47,402 nucleotides of DNA from UBA11540 sp003445125 (GTDB taxonomy: Bacteria > Bacillota > Clostridia > Oscillospirales > Ruminococcaceae): positions 1 through 47,402 of the forward strand of contig CALBQG010000055.1 in the NCBI GenBank assembly GCA_937899435.1. The letters run 5' to 3'. This document shows, one piece after another, positions 33,273 through 41,857 of this stretch. Position 1 is the stretch's first letter, and every line of letters starts with the position of its first letter. The notes below the pieces were generated by a model. The model was not told the DNA's origin. It did no database searches and was given only the letters and a program-made list of their open reading frames with translations. Made by a program: the position numbers and the translations under genes.

Positions 33273-35172
33273 ACCGAAAGTGCAGAAGGGCGTACTCGGA
33301 CGTCTGATAAAGACCTTGTTCCGTTTTTACCCCGTGATGCTGCCGCTGACTGTGATCTGTATTCTTCTCAGCGCGGTAGTGGGCGCTATTCCGTCCACCT
33401 TCATGCAGCGGGCGTTTGCCGTCATTGAGGAATATACCGGCACCGGCAACTGGAGCGAGGCATCGGTCAAGATTTTTCAGATTGTGATAGTGCTGGCAGC
33501 ACTATATGCGGCAGCGCTGATTGCCACGGCGCTTCAGACACAGCTGATGGCAATTATTACCCAGGGATTTCTGCGAAAAATGCGCGAAAAGATGTTTAAC
33601 GGAATGCAGCGGCTGCCGATCAAATATTTCGACACGCATAACCACGGCGATATCATGAGCCGTTATACCAACGATATCGACACTCTGCGCCAGATGGTTT
33701 CCCAGAGCTTTCCGAACCTTTTGCAGTCGGCAGTCACCGTGCTGTCCGTGTTTTTCATCATGATGTATTACAGCGTCTGGATGACGCTGGTGGTGCTTGC
33801 GGGCGTGGTGTGCATGGTGCTGGTGACCAAAAAGGTCGGCGGAAATTCCGCAAAGTATTTCATCCGTCAGCAGAAAGCCATCGGAAAAACCGAAGGCTTT
33901 GTGGAAGAAATGATGCACGGTCAGAAGGTCGTTCAGGTGTTCTGTCACGAGCGCGAGACGGAGGAAGGCTTTGACAAGATCAACGACGAACTCTGTGAAG
34001 TGTCTACGCGTGCCAATAAGTATGCCAATATTCTGATGCCGATCCTCGGAAACATCGGGAATATCCTCTATGTGCTGGTGGCGATTGTCGGCGGTGCTTT
34101 CCTGATTTCGGGCGCACCGAACCTGAGCCTGACCGGAAAATTCCCGCTGTTTTCCATCACATTTGTGGTGCCGTTTCTGAATATGACCAAGCAGTTTGCG
34201 GGAAATATCGGACAGGTCTCCAACCAGGTGAACGCCGTGGTGATGGGACTGGCGGGTGCCGGACGTGTGTTTGAACTGATCGACGAGAAACCGGAAACCG
34301 ACGAAGGCTATGTCACACTGGTCAATGTGCGGGAAGAAAACGGACAGTTGGTCGAGTGCGCCGAGCGCACCGGAATGTGGGCATGGAAGCATCCGCATAC
34401 CGCGGACAATACCGTGACCTATACCCGACTGACCGGCGATGTGCGGCTGACCGATGTGGATTTCGGATACGATCCCGAAAAAATCGTATTGCATAATATT
34501 TCTCTGTATGCACAGCCCGGACAGAAGGTGGCATTTGTCGGTGCGACGGGTGCGGGAAAAACCACGATCACCAACTTGATCAACCGTTTTTATGATATCG
34601 CCGACGGAAAAATCCGTTATGACGGTATCAATATCAACAAGATCAAAAAAGACGATCTCCGCCGCAGTCTCGGCATTGTGCTGCAGGACACCTGCCTGTT
34701 TACGGGAACGGTGCTGGACAACATCCGATACGGAAAACTGGACGCCACGGAGGAAGAATGCGTGGCGGCGGCAAAACTTGCGGGAGCGCACGATTTCATC
34801 ACGCGCCTTCCCCGGGGGTATGAAACCACACTCAACGGTGCGGGAGCCAATCTGTCCCAAGGACAGCGGCAGCTGCTTGCCATTGCCCGCGCGGCGGTTG
34901 CCGACCCTCCGGTCATGATTCTGGACGAGGCAACGTCGTCGATTGATACGCGCACGGAGGCGATTGTCCAGCGCGGCATGGATGCACTGATGAAGGGCAG
35001 AACGGTGTTTGTGATTGCGCACCGACTGTCCACGGTCAAAAATTCCGATGTCATTATGGTACTTGATCACGGAGTGATCATCGAACGCGGCAGCCATGAG
35101 GAACTGATTGCAAAAAAAGGCAAGTACTATCAGCTGTATCCCGGCGCGTTTGAACTGAAATGTTTTTTTTGA
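33262..35172 (+). CDS. ABC exporter half-transporter with active ATP site
   Basis: 636 residues, second half of the heterodimer. The membrane domain covers about 15-330. Between it and the ATPase is an extra stretch (about 350-385) including RTGMWAWKHPHTADNT, absent from the first half. The ATPase has canonical Walker A GATGAGKTT, signature LSQGQ, Walker B MILDEATSSID with the catalytic glutamate, and IAHRLST. The start ATG at 33262 was chosen on GTGAGG spacing; a GTG 9 bp earlier is possible. The operon ends at the hairpin just after the stop. Confidence 0.93.
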   Translation: MQNKPKVQKGVLGRLIKTLFRFYPVMLPLTVICILLSAVVGAIPSTFMQRAFAVIEEYTGTGNWSEASVKIFQIVIVLAALYAAALIATALQTQLMAIITQGFLRKMREKMFNGMQRLPIKYFDTHNHGDIMSRYTNDIDTLRQMVSQSFPNLLQSAVTVLSVFFIMMYYSVWMTLVVLAGVVCMVLVTKKVGGNSAKYFIRQQKAIGKTEGFVEEMMHGQKVVQVFCHERETEEGFDKINDELCEVSTRANKYANILMPILGNIGNILYVLVAIVGGAFLISGAPNLSLTGKFPLFSITFVVPFLNMTKQFAGNIGQVSNQVNAVVMGLAGAGRVFELIDEKPETDEGYVTLVNVREENGQLVECAERTGMWAWKHPHTADNTVTYTRLTGDVRLTDVDFGYDPEKIVLHNISLYAQPGQKVAFVGATGAGKTTITNLINRFYDIADGKIRYDGININKIKKDDLRRSLGIVLQDTCLFTGTVLDNIRYGKLDATEEECVAAAKLAGAHDFITRLPRGYETTLNGAGANLSQGQRQLLAIARAAVADPPVMILDEATSSIDTRTEAIVQRGMDALMKGRTVFVIAHRLSTVKNSDVIMVLDHGVIIERGSHEELIAKKGKYYQLYPGAFELKCFF

Positions 35173-35175
35173 AAA

Positions 35176-35205
35176 AGAGGCGGGCGCCGAAAGGCACCCG
35201 CCTCT
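35176..35205 (+). terminator. Hairpin terminator after the ABC exporter
   Basis: GAGGCGGG (35177-35184) pairs with CCCGCCTC (35197-35204), with an inner GCC-GAAA-GGC stem. The T run after it is weak, so termination is likely but not certain. Confidence 0.7.
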
Positions 35206-35209
35206 ACAT

Positions 35210-35276
35210 TTGTCCATATGGCGATCTTCGGCTTGAAACCGCCCCTTTCCCGACGGTGTGCACTAAATATGGACAA
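35210..35276. repeat. Inverted repeat in the 271-bp gap before nrdD
   Basis: TTGTCCATAT (35210-35219) and its exact reverse complement ATATGGACAA (35267-35276) enclose 47 bp without a gene. Together with the exporter terminator this occupies the first third of the gap. The arms could close an RNA stem in exporter read-through transcripts or be regulator half-sites. It is not a typical NrdR box. The remaining sequence up to the nrdD promoter is AT-rich with nothing else recognised. Confidence 0.6.
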
Positions 35277-35365
35277 TAAATCAAAGGAAAGATACCATAT
35301 CTTGTTGGAAAAATTTTGAATAAATCAAAAAAAGTATAAAAATCCTCTTGCTTTTCTGTGGAGAT

Positions 35366-35374
35366 TGGTATACT
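35366..35374 (+). promoter_or_regulatory. Extended -10 promoter of nrdD
   Basis: TGG followed by TATACT (35369-35374). A -35-like TTGCTT at 15-bp spacing is poor. The start codon is 69 bp downstream, giving a leader with a hairpin. Confidence 0.6.
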
Positions 35375-35399
35375 ATATAACTATCGGTGCTATTTCGAC

Positions 35400-35420
35400 G
35401 GGCATTTTTGTGAAATGCCC
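35400..35420 (+). promoter_or_regulatory. nrdD leader hairpin
   Basis: GGGCATTT (35400-35407) and AAATGCCC (35413-35420) form an 8-bp stem with a TTGTG loop, 13 bp before the ribosome binding site (AGGAGG). It has no following T run, so a stability or translation role is more likely than termination. Confidence 0.5.
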
Positions 35421-35443
35421 TACTAAATACAGGAGGAACGGAA

Positions 35444-37627
35444 ATGAAGATCATCAAGAGAAACGGGTCGGAAGTGACGTTTGATATCACCAAAATCATT
35501 GTTGCCATCGGAAAAGCGAACGATACCGTCAAAGAAAACGAGCGCCTTTCCATTGTGCAGATCAACCGTATTGCGGAAAGCGTGGCGCTAGCCTGCGAAA
35601 AACTCAACCGCTCTCCGAGCGTGGAGGAAATACAGGATCTGGTGGAAAAACAAATCATGGCGCACGGCGCTTATGAGGTGGCGAAGGCGTATATCACCTA
35701 TCGTTATACCCGTTCGCTGGTTCGTAAGTCCAACACGACCGACGACAAAATTCTCAGCCTGATCGAATGTAATAACGAGGAAGCAAAACAGGAAAATTCC
35801 AACAAAAACCCGACGGTCAACAGCGTGCAGCGTGACTATATGGCGGGCGAGGTCAGCCGCGATCTGACCGAGCGTATTCTTCTGCCGCAGGAAATTGTGG
35901 ACGCACATAAGGCGGGAATTCTGCATTTTCACGATGCGGATTATTACGCCCAGCATATGCACAACTGTGATCTGGTCAATTTGGAAGATATGCTTCAGAA
36001 CGGCACGGTCATCAGCGGAACGATGATTGAAAAGCCGCACAGCTTTTCCACGGCGTGCAATATTGCCACGCAGATCATCGCGCAGGTTGCGTCCAATCAG
36101 TACGGCGGTCAGTCCATTTCGCTGACCCATCTGGCTCCGTTTGTGCAGATCAGCCGTGAAAAGATCCGTGCGGAAGTGGAAAAAGAGTTCGCGCTGGCGG
36201 GATGCACGGTGGACGAGGAAAAGAAAAGTGCCATTGTGGAGGAGCGGCTGCGCCGCGAGATCAATAAAGGCGTGCAGACACTGCAATACCAAGTGGTCAC
36301 CCTGCTGACGACCAACGGACAGGCACCGTTCATTACCGTGTTCATGTATCTCGGCGAGGCGAGAAACGAAGCGGAGCGCCGCGATCTTGCCATGATTATC
36401 GAGGAAACGCTGAATCAGCGGTACCGCGGCGTCAAGAACGAGTCGGGCGTGTATGTCACCCCGGCGTTCCCGAAACTGATTTATGTGCTGGAGGAATCCA
36501 ACATCACCGAGGACGCACCGTATTGGTACCTGACCGAATTGGCGGCGAAATGTACGGCAAAACGCATGGTGCCGGACTATATTTCCGAAAAAATGATGCT
36601 GAAGCTGAAGGTGGACAAGAACGGCAACGGCAATTGCTATACCTGCATGGGCTGCCGCAGCTTTTTGACGCCGTATGTTGATGAAAACGGAAAGCCGAAG
36701 TATTACGGAAGATTCAACCAGGGCGTCGTGACCATCAATCTGGTGGATGTGGCGTGCAGCGCCTGCGTCAACGGCAAAAATGAGGATCGTTTCTGGCAGG
36801 TGCTGGACGAGCGGCTGGAGCTTTGCCATCAGGCATTGCAGTGCCGCCACGAGCGTCTGACGGGTACGCTGTCCGATGCCGCGCCGATTCTGTGGCAGTA
36901 CGGCGCACTGGCAAGATTGAAAAAAGGCGAGAAGATCGACAAACTGCTGCACGGCGGATATTCCACGCTTTCGCTGGGTTACGCCGGCTTGTGGGAGTGC
37001 GTGTACGAGGTGACGGGACGCAAACTGACCGAAGCCGAAGGCGAAGAATTCGGACTTCGTGTGATGAAGAAGCTCAACGAGGCGTGCGCCAAGTGGAAGG
37101 CGGCGGAGAACATCGACTATTCGCTGTACGGCACGCCGCTGGAATCTACAACGTATAAATTCGCCAAGGCGCTTCAGCAGCGTTTCGGCATTATTCCGGG
37201 CGTCACGGATAAGAATTATATCACCAATTCTTATCATGTTCATGTCACCGAGCCGATCGATGCGTTTGATAAACTGGCGCTGGAAAGCAAATTCCAGGAG
37301 CTGTCTCCCGGCGGAGCAATCAGCTATGTCGAAGTGCCGAATATGCAGCACAATATAAAAGCCGTGCTTCAGGTGATGCAGTTTATTTACGATCATATCA
37401 TGTACGCGGAACTGAACACCAAGAGCGACTACTGCCAGGTTTGCGGCTATGACGGAGAAATCCAAATTAAGGAAGACGACGGAAAACTGGTGTGGGAGTG
37501 CCCGAATTGCGGAAACCGCGATCAGAATAAAATGAACGTGGCGCGCCGCACCTGCGGCTATATCGGCACGCAGTTCTGGAATCAGGGACGCACGCAGGAA
37601 ATCAAAGAACGCGTACTGCACCTGTAA
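35444..37627 (+). CDS. nrdD: Anaerobic (class III) ribonucleoside-triphosphate reductase
   Basis: Makes deoxyribonucleotides without oxygen, using a glycyl radical. 727 residues: N-terminal ATP-cone allosteric domain (about 1-90, KIIKRNGSEVTFD), then the large catalytic barrel with NCDLVNLEDML and SFSTACNIATQI. The C-terminal zinc site has C664-x2-C667 and C686-x2-C689, and the glycyl radical loop RTCGYIG carries G705. All key residues are present. It depends on the NrdG activase encoded next, 8 bp downstream. Such oxygen-sensitive enzymes fit a strict or facultative anaerobe. The ATG follows AGGAGGAACGG. Confidence 0.98.
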   Translation: MKIIKRNGSEVTFDITKIIVAIGKANDTVKENERLSIVQINRIAESVALACEKLNRSPSVEEIQDLVEKQIMAHGAYEVAKAYITYRYTRSLVRKSNTTDDKILSLIECNNEEAKQENSNKNPTVNSVQRDYMAGEVSRDLTERILLPQEIVDAHKAGILHFHDADYYAQHMHNCDLVNLEDMLQNGTVISGTMIEKPHSFSTACNIATQIIAQVASNQYGGQSISLTHLAPFVQISREKIRAEVEKEFALAGCTVDEEKKSAIVEERLRREINKGVQTLQYQVVTLLTTNGQAPFITVFMYLGEARNEAERRDLAMIIEETLNQRYRGVKNESGVYVTPAFPKLIYVLEESNITEDAPYWYLTELAAKCTAKRMVPDYISEKMMLKLKVDKNGNGNCYTCMGCRSFLTPYVDENGKPKYYGRFNQGVVTINLVDVACSACVNGKNEDRFWQVLDERLELCHQALQCRHERLTGTLSDAAPILWQYGALARLKKGEKIDKLLHGGYSTLSLGYAGLWECVYEVTGRKLTEAEGEEFGLRVMKKLNEACAKWKAAENIDYSLYGTPLESTTYKFAKALQQRFGIIPGVTDKNYITNSYHVHVTEPIDAFDKLALESKFQELSPGGAISYVEVPNMQHNIKAVLQVMQFIYDHIMYAELNTKSDYCQVCGYDGEIQIKEDDGKLVWECPNCGNRDQNKMNVARRTCGYIGTQFWNQGRTQEIKERVLHL

Positions 37628-37635
37628 GGAATCGT

Positions 37636-38157
37636 ATGTATTACGGAACGATCAAAAAACTCGATATAGCTAACGGCGAGGGCGTGCGTGTCACGCTCTT
37701 TGTCTCGGGCTGCCGGAATCATTGTAAAAACTGCTTTCAGCCGCAGACATGGGACTTCGACTACGGCGAGCCGTTCACCGAAGAAACGCAGGAGCAGATT
37801 CTGGAATGGCTGGAACCGTCTTATGTCAACGGGCTGACGCTTTTGGGCGGCGAGCCGTTCGAGCCGGAAAATCAGCGTGCGCTGGTGCCGTTTTTGCGCC
37901 GTGTGCGCGAACGGTATCCGCAGAAAACCGTCTGGAGCTTTTCGGGCTTCACACTGGAAGAATTGAAGGATGAAAATTGCCGCGGACGGTGCGAGGTGAC
38001 AGACGAAATGCTGTCGCTGTTGGATGTGCTGGTGGACGGGCGTTTTGTGGAAGAATTGAAAAACATTTCTCTGCGTTTTCGCGGTTCGTCCAATCAGCGG
38101 CTGATTGATATGAACGAAACGCGGCGGCAGGGAAAAATTGTGTTGTGGGATCGGTGA
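37636..38157 (+). CDS. nrdG: Anaerobic ribonucleotide reductase activating protein
   Basis: Radical-SAM enzyme of 173 residues that installs the glycyl radical on NrdD. The 4Fe-4S motif C26-x3-C30-x2-C33 is present, with NGEGVRVTLFVSGC before it and the GGEP motif (TLLGGEPFEPEN) after. Length and motif spacing are typical. It is directly downstream of nrdD. Confidence 0.97.
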   Translation: MYYGTIKKLDIANGEGVRVTLFVSGCRNHCKNCFQPQTWDFDYGEPFTEETQEQILEWLEPSYVNGLTLLGGEPFEPENQRALVPFLRRVRERYPQKTVWSFSGFTLEELKDENCRGRCEVTDEMLSLLDVLVDGRFVEELKNISLRFRGSSNQRLIDMNETRRQGKIVLWDR

Positions 38158-38161
38158 AAAA

Positions 38162-38599
38162 ATGAAAATAGAGGTAAAAAAACTTCGCCCGAAGGCAAAA
38201 ATGCCGGCACGGGGCAGTGAACAGGCGGCGGGATATGATTTGTATGCCTGCCTGGACGGGGAATCGCTGACAATTGCCCCGCATACGACGGAAAAAGTGC
38301 CGACGGGGCTGTCGATGGCAGTGCCGGACGGATATTTCGGAGCGATTTTTGCCCGAAGCGGATTGGCGACAAAACAGGGTTTGCGCCCTTCCAATTGCGT
38401 CGGCGTGTGCGACAGTGACTATCGCGGGGAATACATCGTCGCGCTGCATAATGACACCGATCTGCCGCAAACGATTGCCGACGGCGACCGTATTGCTCAA
38501 CTGGTGGTACTGCCGTATTTGTCGGTGTCCTTTGAGGAAACGGATGAATTGAATGAGACTGCGCGCGGAGTCGGCGGCTTCGGAAGCAGCGGGAAGTGA
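38162..38599 (+). CDS. dut: dUTP diphosphatase
   Basis: Converts dUTP to dUMP, keeping uracil out of DNA and supplying thymidylate synthesis. This 145-residue trimeric type has all five motifs, among them AAGYDLYA, ARSGLATK, VGVCDSDYRGEY, RIAQLVV and RGVGGFGSSG. The location after nrdDG links it to nucleotide supply. The ATG at 38162 lies 4 bp after the nrdG stop; an in-frame ATG 24 bp upstream is inside nrdG and less likely. Confidence 0.96.
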   Translation: MKIEVKKLRPKAKMPARGSEQAAGYDLYACLDGESLTIAPHTTEKVPTGLSMAVPDGYFGAIFARSGLATKQGLRPSNCVGVCDSDYRGEYIVALHNDTDLPQTIADGDRIAQLVVLPYLSVSFEETDELNETARGVGGFGSSGK

Positions 38600-38606
38600 G
38601 CATAAA

Positions 38607-39593
38607 ATGAGACTTGCCGATGTGTTCTGTGATCATATGGTGCTTCAGGCAAATGCGCCGATTCGTTTCTTTGGAGAGGGTACAGGTACGGTTCGCGTGG
38701 ATTTCGATGGGGAAACGCAGACAGTGAAATCGGAGAAACAATGGGTCATCACCATGCACAGCTGCCCTTACGGCGGTCCGTATGAGGTATCGGTGGAAAT
38801 GAACGGTCAACGCACGGTGCTGAAGGACGTGTACGTCGGAGAAACCGTGCTTTGTGCGGGACAGTCGAATATGGCATTTTGCATGGCGGAGGAAATTACA
38901 CCGCCCGAAGCGTATGAAAGCGATGACCTTTTGCGCACCTTTGCCGTCACCCGACCGGTATCGCACGAATCGTTTTCTTCGCGCGACGGATGGCAGATGT
39001 GTCAAAAGGAAAGCGTGTTTCGCTGGTCGGCAATCGGGTATCATCTCGGTCGAGCCATGCGCCGCGGAAAATCCTGTGCGGTCGGCGTGATCGTGTGCGC
39101 ACAGGGCGCATCGGTAATTCAAAGCTGGGTGGATGCAAAAACAAACGAGCTGCCGTGCTTCCGATTCCCCGAAGGAACGGCGCTTCATGTGGATCATAGT
39201 TACTACAACGATGCGGGATTCAATGCGCCCGCTTTTTTGTACCATGCTATGGCGGAGACGCTTTTCCCGTTTTCGTTCGGACGCACGGTGTGGTATCAGG
39301 GAGAGAGCAATACATCCATGGCAGAGGCAGAACGGTATGCGGATATGCTGCGTGCACTAATCGGCCTCTGGCGGAAAAAGGACGAAAACGAAGCCTTGCC
39401 GTTTTACGTGGTGCAGATTGCCGATACGTTTGATACCCCGCAATGGAAGCGACTGCAACAGGCACAGAGCGAAGCGGAGGATCGCGAAAACAAGATTTTC
39501 GTGATTCGGAGCGGGGATGTCTGCGAAAAAGGAATGATTCATCCGAAAACCAAGAAAGCACTTGCCGAACGGATTTATGAAGAAATGAAATAA
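38607..39593 (+). CDS. SGNH-type esterase, sialate O-acetylesterase-like
   Basis: 328 residues. The family opening DVFCDHMVLQANAPIRFFGEG (split beta domain) is followed by the nucleophile block CAGQSNM with S87 and the WYQGESN block; the C-terminal IHPKTKKAL supplies the histidine. This matches DUF303/sialate O-acetylesterase proteins that remove acetyl groups from sialic acids or other acetylated glycans. No signal peptide is seen, so it acts on imported sugars. It is co-transcribed with dut but unrelated in function. The ATG follows GGGAAGTGAG, 7 bp after the dut stop. Confidence 0.86.
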   Translation: MRLADVFCDHMVLQANAPIRFFGEGTGTVRVDFDGETQTVKSEKQWVITMHSCPYGGPYEVSVEMNGQRTVLKDVYVGETVLCAGQSNMAFCMAEEITPPEAYESDDLLRTFAVTRPVSHESFSSRDGWQMCQKESVFRWSAIGYHLGRAMRRGKSCAVGVIVCAQGASVIQSWVDAKTNELPCFRFPEGTALHVDHSYYNDAGFNAPAFLYHAMAETLFPFSFGRTVWYQGESNTSMAEAERYADMLRALIGLWRKKDENEALPFYVVQIADTFDTPQWKRLQQAQSEAEDRENKIFVIRSGDVCEKGMIHPKTKKALAERIYEEMK

Positions 39594-39594
39594 T

Positions 39595-39633
39595 CACGCT
39601 GCCCGCCGTTTTTTTAAAACGGCGGGCAGCGTG
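39595..39633. terminator. Long perfect hairpin between convergent genes
   Basis: An 18-bp perfect stem (39595-39612 with 39616-39633) has a TTT loop. Internal T and A runs let it work in both directions, ending the esterase and the phosphodiesterase transcripts. Confidence 0.85.
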
Positions 39634-39641
39634 CGCTTCAC

Positions 39642-40115
39642 TCAGAGTTTAAGTATACTGCAAAGAATGCCACGGTCGGTCAGATCAACGGCGGCATAGG
39701 AAGGGTCGCCGTATCGCGGAGAATAAACGCTGCCGGGGCAAACCAGATACATGCCGTTTTTATAGTCGCAGCGTGCGATATGAGTGTGACCGTACAAAAC
39801 AATGTCCGCCCCCTTTTCGGCGGCGCGAAGAAGCAGACGGCTGTCGTCGGATTTGATGCCGTACCGATGCCCGTGTGTGCAGAAAACCTTTACTCCGTCA
39901 AAATCCAACATAAGCTCTTCCGGGTACAGACAAAAGCCGTCACAGTTTCCGCGCACGGCGAAAAATTCCTTTTGCGGGAAAAGCGTTTTCAACTCGTCGA
40001 TGTCACTTGCCCCGTCGCCGAGAAAAAGAAAATGTTTGACCGTCGGGTTTTCGTCCACCACCTTGCGGGCGGCGAAAAAATGATTGTGAGAATCGGAAAA
40101 AGCAATCAGACGCAT
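39642..40115 (-). CDS. YfcE/MJ0936-like metallophosphoesterase
   Basis: 157-residue calcineurin-like phosphodiesterase. Metal motifs: AFSDSHNH at the N-terminus, FLGDGASDIDEL, VRGNCD, THGHRY and YGHTHIA. The size and motif order fit the YfcE/MJ0936 branch, which hydrolyses phosphodiesters in vitro; no physiological substrate is known. The ATG at 40115 follows ACGGAGG. Longer in-frame starts would run into the divergent promoter. Confidence 0.93.
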   Translation of the reverse strand: MRLIAFSDSHNHFFAARKVVDENPTVKHFLFLGDGASDIDELKTLFPQKEFFAVRGNCDGFCLYPEELMLDFDGVKVFCTHGHRYGIKSDDSRLLLRAAEKGADIVLYGHTHIARCDYKNGMYLVCPGSVYSPRYGDPSYAAVDLTDRGILCSILKL

Positions 40116-40149
40116 AGAAACCTCCGTGAATGTGTCTACAAAAGAACCC

Positions 40150-40194
40150 TTGTGCATAGAATGTAATGGTATCATAATCCGATGGAATTTGCAA
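40150..40194. promoter_or_regulatory. Overlapping divergent promoters
   Basis: Plus: TTGTGC (40150-40155), 17 bp and CATAAT (40173-40178). Minus: TTGCAA (40189-40194), 17 bp and TACCAT (40166-40171). The two core promoters interleave, so they probably compete for polymerase. Confidence 0.65.
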
Positions 40195-40203
40195 GAGGTG
40201 GCT

Positions 40204-40437
40204 ATGAAAGAAAACAGGTTTTCCGACGAAAAAATGGAAGGACTCTGGAAATTGGCGGGGAAGAAAATGGGACTCTCCTCCGAAGAATTGAAACGGCGGC
40301 TGGACAACGGGGATTTTTCGGGCTTCGGGAACGCCGATTCGGAAAAACTCAAGCAGTTTTTTTCCGATCCGGAGGCGTGTAAAAAGCTGATGAATTCCCC
40401 GGCAGCGCAAGCACTACTGAAGAGATTTCAGGGTTAG
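40204..40437 (+). CDS. Small conserved-type protein 1 (77 residues)
   Basis: Basic, mostly helical soluble protein of 77 residues with no family I can name. It has a GAGGTGG ribosome binding site, and its codon use is like neighbouring genes. It contains the repeated pattern EELKRRLDNGDFSGF and ends LLKRFQG. It is the first of three adjacent small genes (gap of 11 bp to the next). The start at 40204 is clear. Confidence 0.78.
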   Translation: MKENRFSDEKMEGLWKLAGKKMGLSSEELKRRLDNGDFSGFGNADSEKLKQFFSDPEACKKLMNSPAAQALLKRFQG

Positions 40438-40448
40438 GAGGCAGAGCC

Positions 40449-40799
40449 TTGGATGACCTGTCTGCAAAAATTTCGGAGATTCTCGGCTCCGAAGAAGGAA
40501 TGAAACAGTTTGAGGAAATGGCACGGATGTTGGGGGTGGACCCTACACAGGCGCGTCAGACGGCGGACACAATCAAGGAACGGGAATCATCGCCTCCGCC
40601 GATGCCCGACGGGGGGATCGATATGATGGCGGTGATGCAGATTTTGCAGCAGATGAACCGACAGGATCGCAATACCGCTCTTCTGGACGCGCTCAAACCG
40701 TATATGAGCAAGGAACGGGTGCAAAAGATCGAGAACGCCAAAAAAATTATGAATTTGATGCAGCTTTTGCCGATGCTCGGAAAAATGAGCGGTCAATGA
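40449..40799 (+). CDS. Small conserved-type protein 2 (116 residues)
   Basis: 116 residues, starting at TTG with AGGAGG 7 bp upstream. The protein is methionine-rich (MAVMQILQQMNRQD, MNLMQLLPMLGKM), with a proline-rich middle (SSPPPMPDGG) and helices at both ends. No family is recognised. Its stop overlaps the next gene as ATGA. Confidence 0.78.
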   Translation: MDDLSAKISEILGSEEGMKQFEEMARMLGVDPTQARQTADTIKERESSPPPMPDGGIDMMAVMQILQQMNRQDRNTALLDALKPYMSKERVQKIENAKKIMNLMQLLPMLGKMSGQ

Positions 40800-40930
40800 C
40801 GCCGTTTTTCGGAAGAACAGGCGGTTTTTTCGACCGTGAAAGCGATTTGCTGCTGTTGGTGATTCTTTTACTGATGAACGAAAACGCCGATTGGCGGCTC
40901 ATTCTGGCGCTGGTGTATATTTTGATGTAA
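40796..40930 (+). CDS. Tiny membrane protein (44 residues)
   Basis: 44-codon frame starting in an ATGA overlap with the previous gene and ending 15 bp before the ecfT promoter. It encodes MTPFFGRTGGFFDRESDLLL-type sequence with a hydrophobic segment (about 18-27) and a second (about 35-43). The ATGA overlap and the hydrophobic, charge-balanced sequence argue that it is real. No family is recognised. Confidence 0.65.
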   Translation: MTPFFGRTGGFFDRESDLLLLVILLLMNENADWRLILALVYILM

Positions 40931-40944
40931 CCTGTCGAAAAGGA

Positions 40945-40973
40945 TTGCAATTGTACAAAAAGCATAGTACAAT
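40945..40973 (+). promoter_or_regulatory. Promoter of the ECF transporter operon
   Basis: TTGCAA (40945-40950), 17 bp and TACAAT (40968-40973). The GTG start is 32 bp downstream. No vitamin riboswitch fits in this short leader. Confidence 0.82.
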
Positions 40974-41005
40974 AAAAGATAGCTTTTCGATGGGAGGATG
41001 TCTGC

Positions 41006-41857
41006 GTGTACACTTTGCGAAGAATGCACCCGCTTTCGGCGTTTTTGTTTTTTGCCGCCGTGCTTGTGCTGACGGTGCTCACCTATGATCCGTGCTGGCA
41101 GGCGGTTTCTCTTGTGCTTTCGCTTGCCATGGCGCTGGAAAACGGCGGGAAAAAGGCGTGGCGCTTTTTTTGGAAAACGGCGGTGCCGTTTGCGCTGTTG
41201 ATCGCGCTGATCAATCCGCTTTTCAACCATCGCGGGACGACGGTGCTTTTTTACTTTGCGAAAAATCCTTTCACGCTGGAATCCGTGCTATTCGGCGGCG
41301 CGTCGGGAATGATGATGCTTTCGGCAGCGCTGTGGTTTTACAGTTATGGGAGAATTGTGACTTCCGAAAAATTTCTGTATCTGTTTTCTCCGATCGCCCC
41401 AACCGCGGCGCAGATGCTGGACACCGCCCTGCGCCTGATTCCGAAGCTGTCGGCACAGGCACGGGAGGTCTGGACGGTGCAGAAACAGTTTGTCCCCAAA
41501 TCTAAAAAATTGCTTCTCTGCAAAAATGTGTTGACGGCGCTGCTGACATGGGTGCTGGAGGATGCGGTGGACACCGCGGACAGCATGAAAGCGCGGGGAT
41601 ACGGCTCAGGAAAGCGGACAAGCATTGCACACTATACGTTTTGCCTTTCCGACGGGCTTCTCTGTGCGGCGAGCGCGGTGCTGCTGATCGGCACGGTCAT
41701 ACTGACGGCAGGCGGTTTTGTCGGTTACGAATTTTTCCCTCGCCTGTCACGTCACGGCGGATGGATCATGGGCTTGCTTGCGGCGGGATATGCCGCCGTG
41801 GTGCTTGCCGCACTCCTTGGTATGGTAACGGAAGATGTCAGAAAGAGGTCGTTATGA
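41006..41857 (+). CDS. ecfT: Energy-coupling factor transporter transmembrane subunit
   Basis: 283-residue membrane coupling subunit of an ECF vitamin-type importer. Five or six hydrophobic helices are visible, and the coupling motif S-x-x-A-R-G occurs as SMKARG at 193-198, which contacts the ATPases. Start is GTG with GGGAGG upstream. Its stop overlaps the ATPase start as ATGA. It forms a dedicated module with the next two genes. Confidence 0.92.
   Translation: MYTLRRMHPLSAFLFFAAVLVLTVLTYDPCWQAVSLVLSLAMALENGGKKAWRFFWKTAVPFALLIALINPLFNHRGTTVLFYFAKNPFTLESVLFGGASGMMMLSAALWFYSYGRIVTSEKFLYLFSPIAPTAAQMLDTALRLIPKLSAQAREVWTVQKQFVPKSKKLLLCKNVLTALLTWVLEDAVDTADSMKARGYGSGKRTSIAHYTFCLSDGLLCAASAVLLIGTVILTAGGFVGYEFFPRLSRHGGWIMGLLAAGYAAVVLAALLGMVTEDVRKRSL

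Noticed and set aside
35210..35276. The 10-bp inverted repeat as the ends of a miniature transposable element.
   Set aside because: Only 67 bp, no target-site duplication that I can see and no second copy in the window.
40931..41005. A vitamin riboswitch before the ECF transporter operon.
   Set aside because: Only 75 bp remain between genes, most of it promoter; no B12-, TPP- or FMN-type motifs are visible.
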